From the NCBI GenBank assembly GCA_031370545.1, contig JANMQQ010000057.1:1-13986 (forward strand): 13,986 nucleotides of DNA. The letters are read 5' to 3'. A program made the translations under genes and the position numbers. The notes beneath the pieces were generated by a model. The model was not told the origin of the DNA and did no database searches. It was given only the letters and a program-made list of their open reading frames with translations. Each line of letters starts with the position of its first letter. Position 1 is the first letter of the stretch. Shown here piece after piece: positions 13,566 to 13,986 of this stretch. The stretch comes from UBA6921 sp031370545 (GTDB taxonomy: Bacteria; Pseudomonadota; Gammaproteobacteria; SG8-11).

Positions 13566-13986
13566 TCAATGCGAATGCGGTGGTACGCCGGGGGCATCTT
13601 CCTTGTTGTCTTGATGAGGGTCCGTTACGCCCTCATGCGTATGCGTGTGGCCATCTTCGGCGGTCGCGGGTGTTGGATTTTCCCCCATCGGCATATCTCC
13701 CATATCCCCATGGCTTTGCGCAGCGCCATCGCCATGATCATGCGCATGACCGGCGCCTTCGGATTTAGGTAAAGCCATGACCCCCAAACCGTAGCGATAA
13801 ACCAGCTCTGCGCCGTGCCATGCGGTACTGACCAGCAGCGTGGCGGCCACAATTAACAAGCCCGTGAACAACCAGCCTTTGCCTTTGGCGTGGCGATGCA
13901 GGTAGTACTCCCATGCGGCGATGCCCAGAAACAGCGCGAAGGTCCCCATCGCCCAGTTACGGTGTACCGTCATGGCCGCATGCGAG
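13566..13986 (-). CDS. DUF2231-like membrane protein with His-rich tail (5' end outside window)
   Basis: The frame is open to the right edge (SHAAMTVHRNWAMG), so at least 139 residues are visible and the start is probably outside; the first Met in view, at 13973, lies just before a membrane helix and may be internal. Two hydrophobic helices are visible (WAMGTFALFLGIAAWEYYL and GWLFTGLLIVAATLLVSTAW), then HGAELVYRYGLGVMALP, as in the C-terminal half of DUF2231 proteins. A hydrophilic tail of about 65 residues has 10 His and a DMGDMPM cluster (GHAHDHGDG, GHTHTH), and ends in PPHSH. The tail should bind copper or another metal, probably on the periplasmic side, though topology is inferred. The gene ends 37 bases before the MPGM lipoprotein and is probably in the same operon, whose promoter is to the right. 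DUF2231 function is unknown; some members have been suggested to bind haem or take part in redox. Confidence 0.7.
   Translation of the reverse strand, partial: SHAAMTVHRNWAMGTFALFLGIAAWEYYLHRHAKGKGWLFTGLLIVAATLLVSTAWHGAELVYRYGLGVMALPKSEGAGHAHDHGDGAAQSHGDMGDMPMGENPTPATAEDGHTHTHEGVTDPHQDNKEDAPGVPPHSH

Noticed and set aside
13529..13597. N-terminal extension of the MPGM lipoprotein
   Set aside because: It overlaps the end of the DUF2231-like gene and would bury the lipoprotein signal; ATG 13528 has GGAG upstream.

Overview
The window carries two unrelated modules on opposite strands. It most likely comes from a Gram-negative proteobacterium. Betaproteobacteria (a Nitrosomonadales- or methylotroph-like lineage) fit best, because the epsB-prsK-prsR-prsT gene set of the exosortase/PEP-CTERM system is typical there. 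This assignment rests on gene content and a moderately high GC by eye, not on a marker gene. No tRNA, rRNA, CRISPR array, insertion sequence or origin was seen.

Left part (1-8626), PEP-CTERM/exopolysaccharide locus. A leftward gene cut by the window start encodes the N-terminal 101 residues of the XrtA/PEP-CTERM-associated ATPase. A 415-base divergent spacer (304-718) separates it from four rightward genes. These are an EpsB-type sugar transferase that starts repeat-unit assembly, the membrane histidine kinase PrsK, the sigma-54-type response regulator PrsR, and the very long TPR lipoprotein PrsT. prsK, prsR and prsT are tightly packed (4-base gap, then a 4-base overlap). The spacer holds an extended -10 promoter for the ATPase gene, a 15-base palindrome, a large nested inverted repeat centred on a second 15-base palindrome, and two hairpins in the epsB leader.

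Middle (8627-8844). A 218-base convergent spacer has no recognisable gene and no clear intrinsic terminator.

Right part (8845-13986), leftward copper-handling operon. In transcription order it encodes a DUF2231-like membrane protein with a His-rich tail (5' end outside the window), a small Met-rich lipoprotein with four MPGM repeats, a TolC/CusC-type outer-membrane factor, a Tat-exported multicopper oxidase whose ligand spacing looks two-domain, a CusF-family periplasmic copper-binding protein, and a Met-rich predicted outer-membrane beta-barrel. The first four are packed with a 4-base overlap or short gaps (2 and 37 bases). No RND pump, membrane-fusion protein, P-type ATPase or copper sensor is visible. 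The module therefore looks like a periplasm and outer-membrane copper oxidation, binding and export set whose inner-membrane pump, if any, lies to the right of the window or elsewhere.

The most interesting material is this pump-less copper operon, with its unnamed MPGM lipoprotein and two-domain-like oxidase, and the structured divergent spacer of the PEP-CTERM locus.
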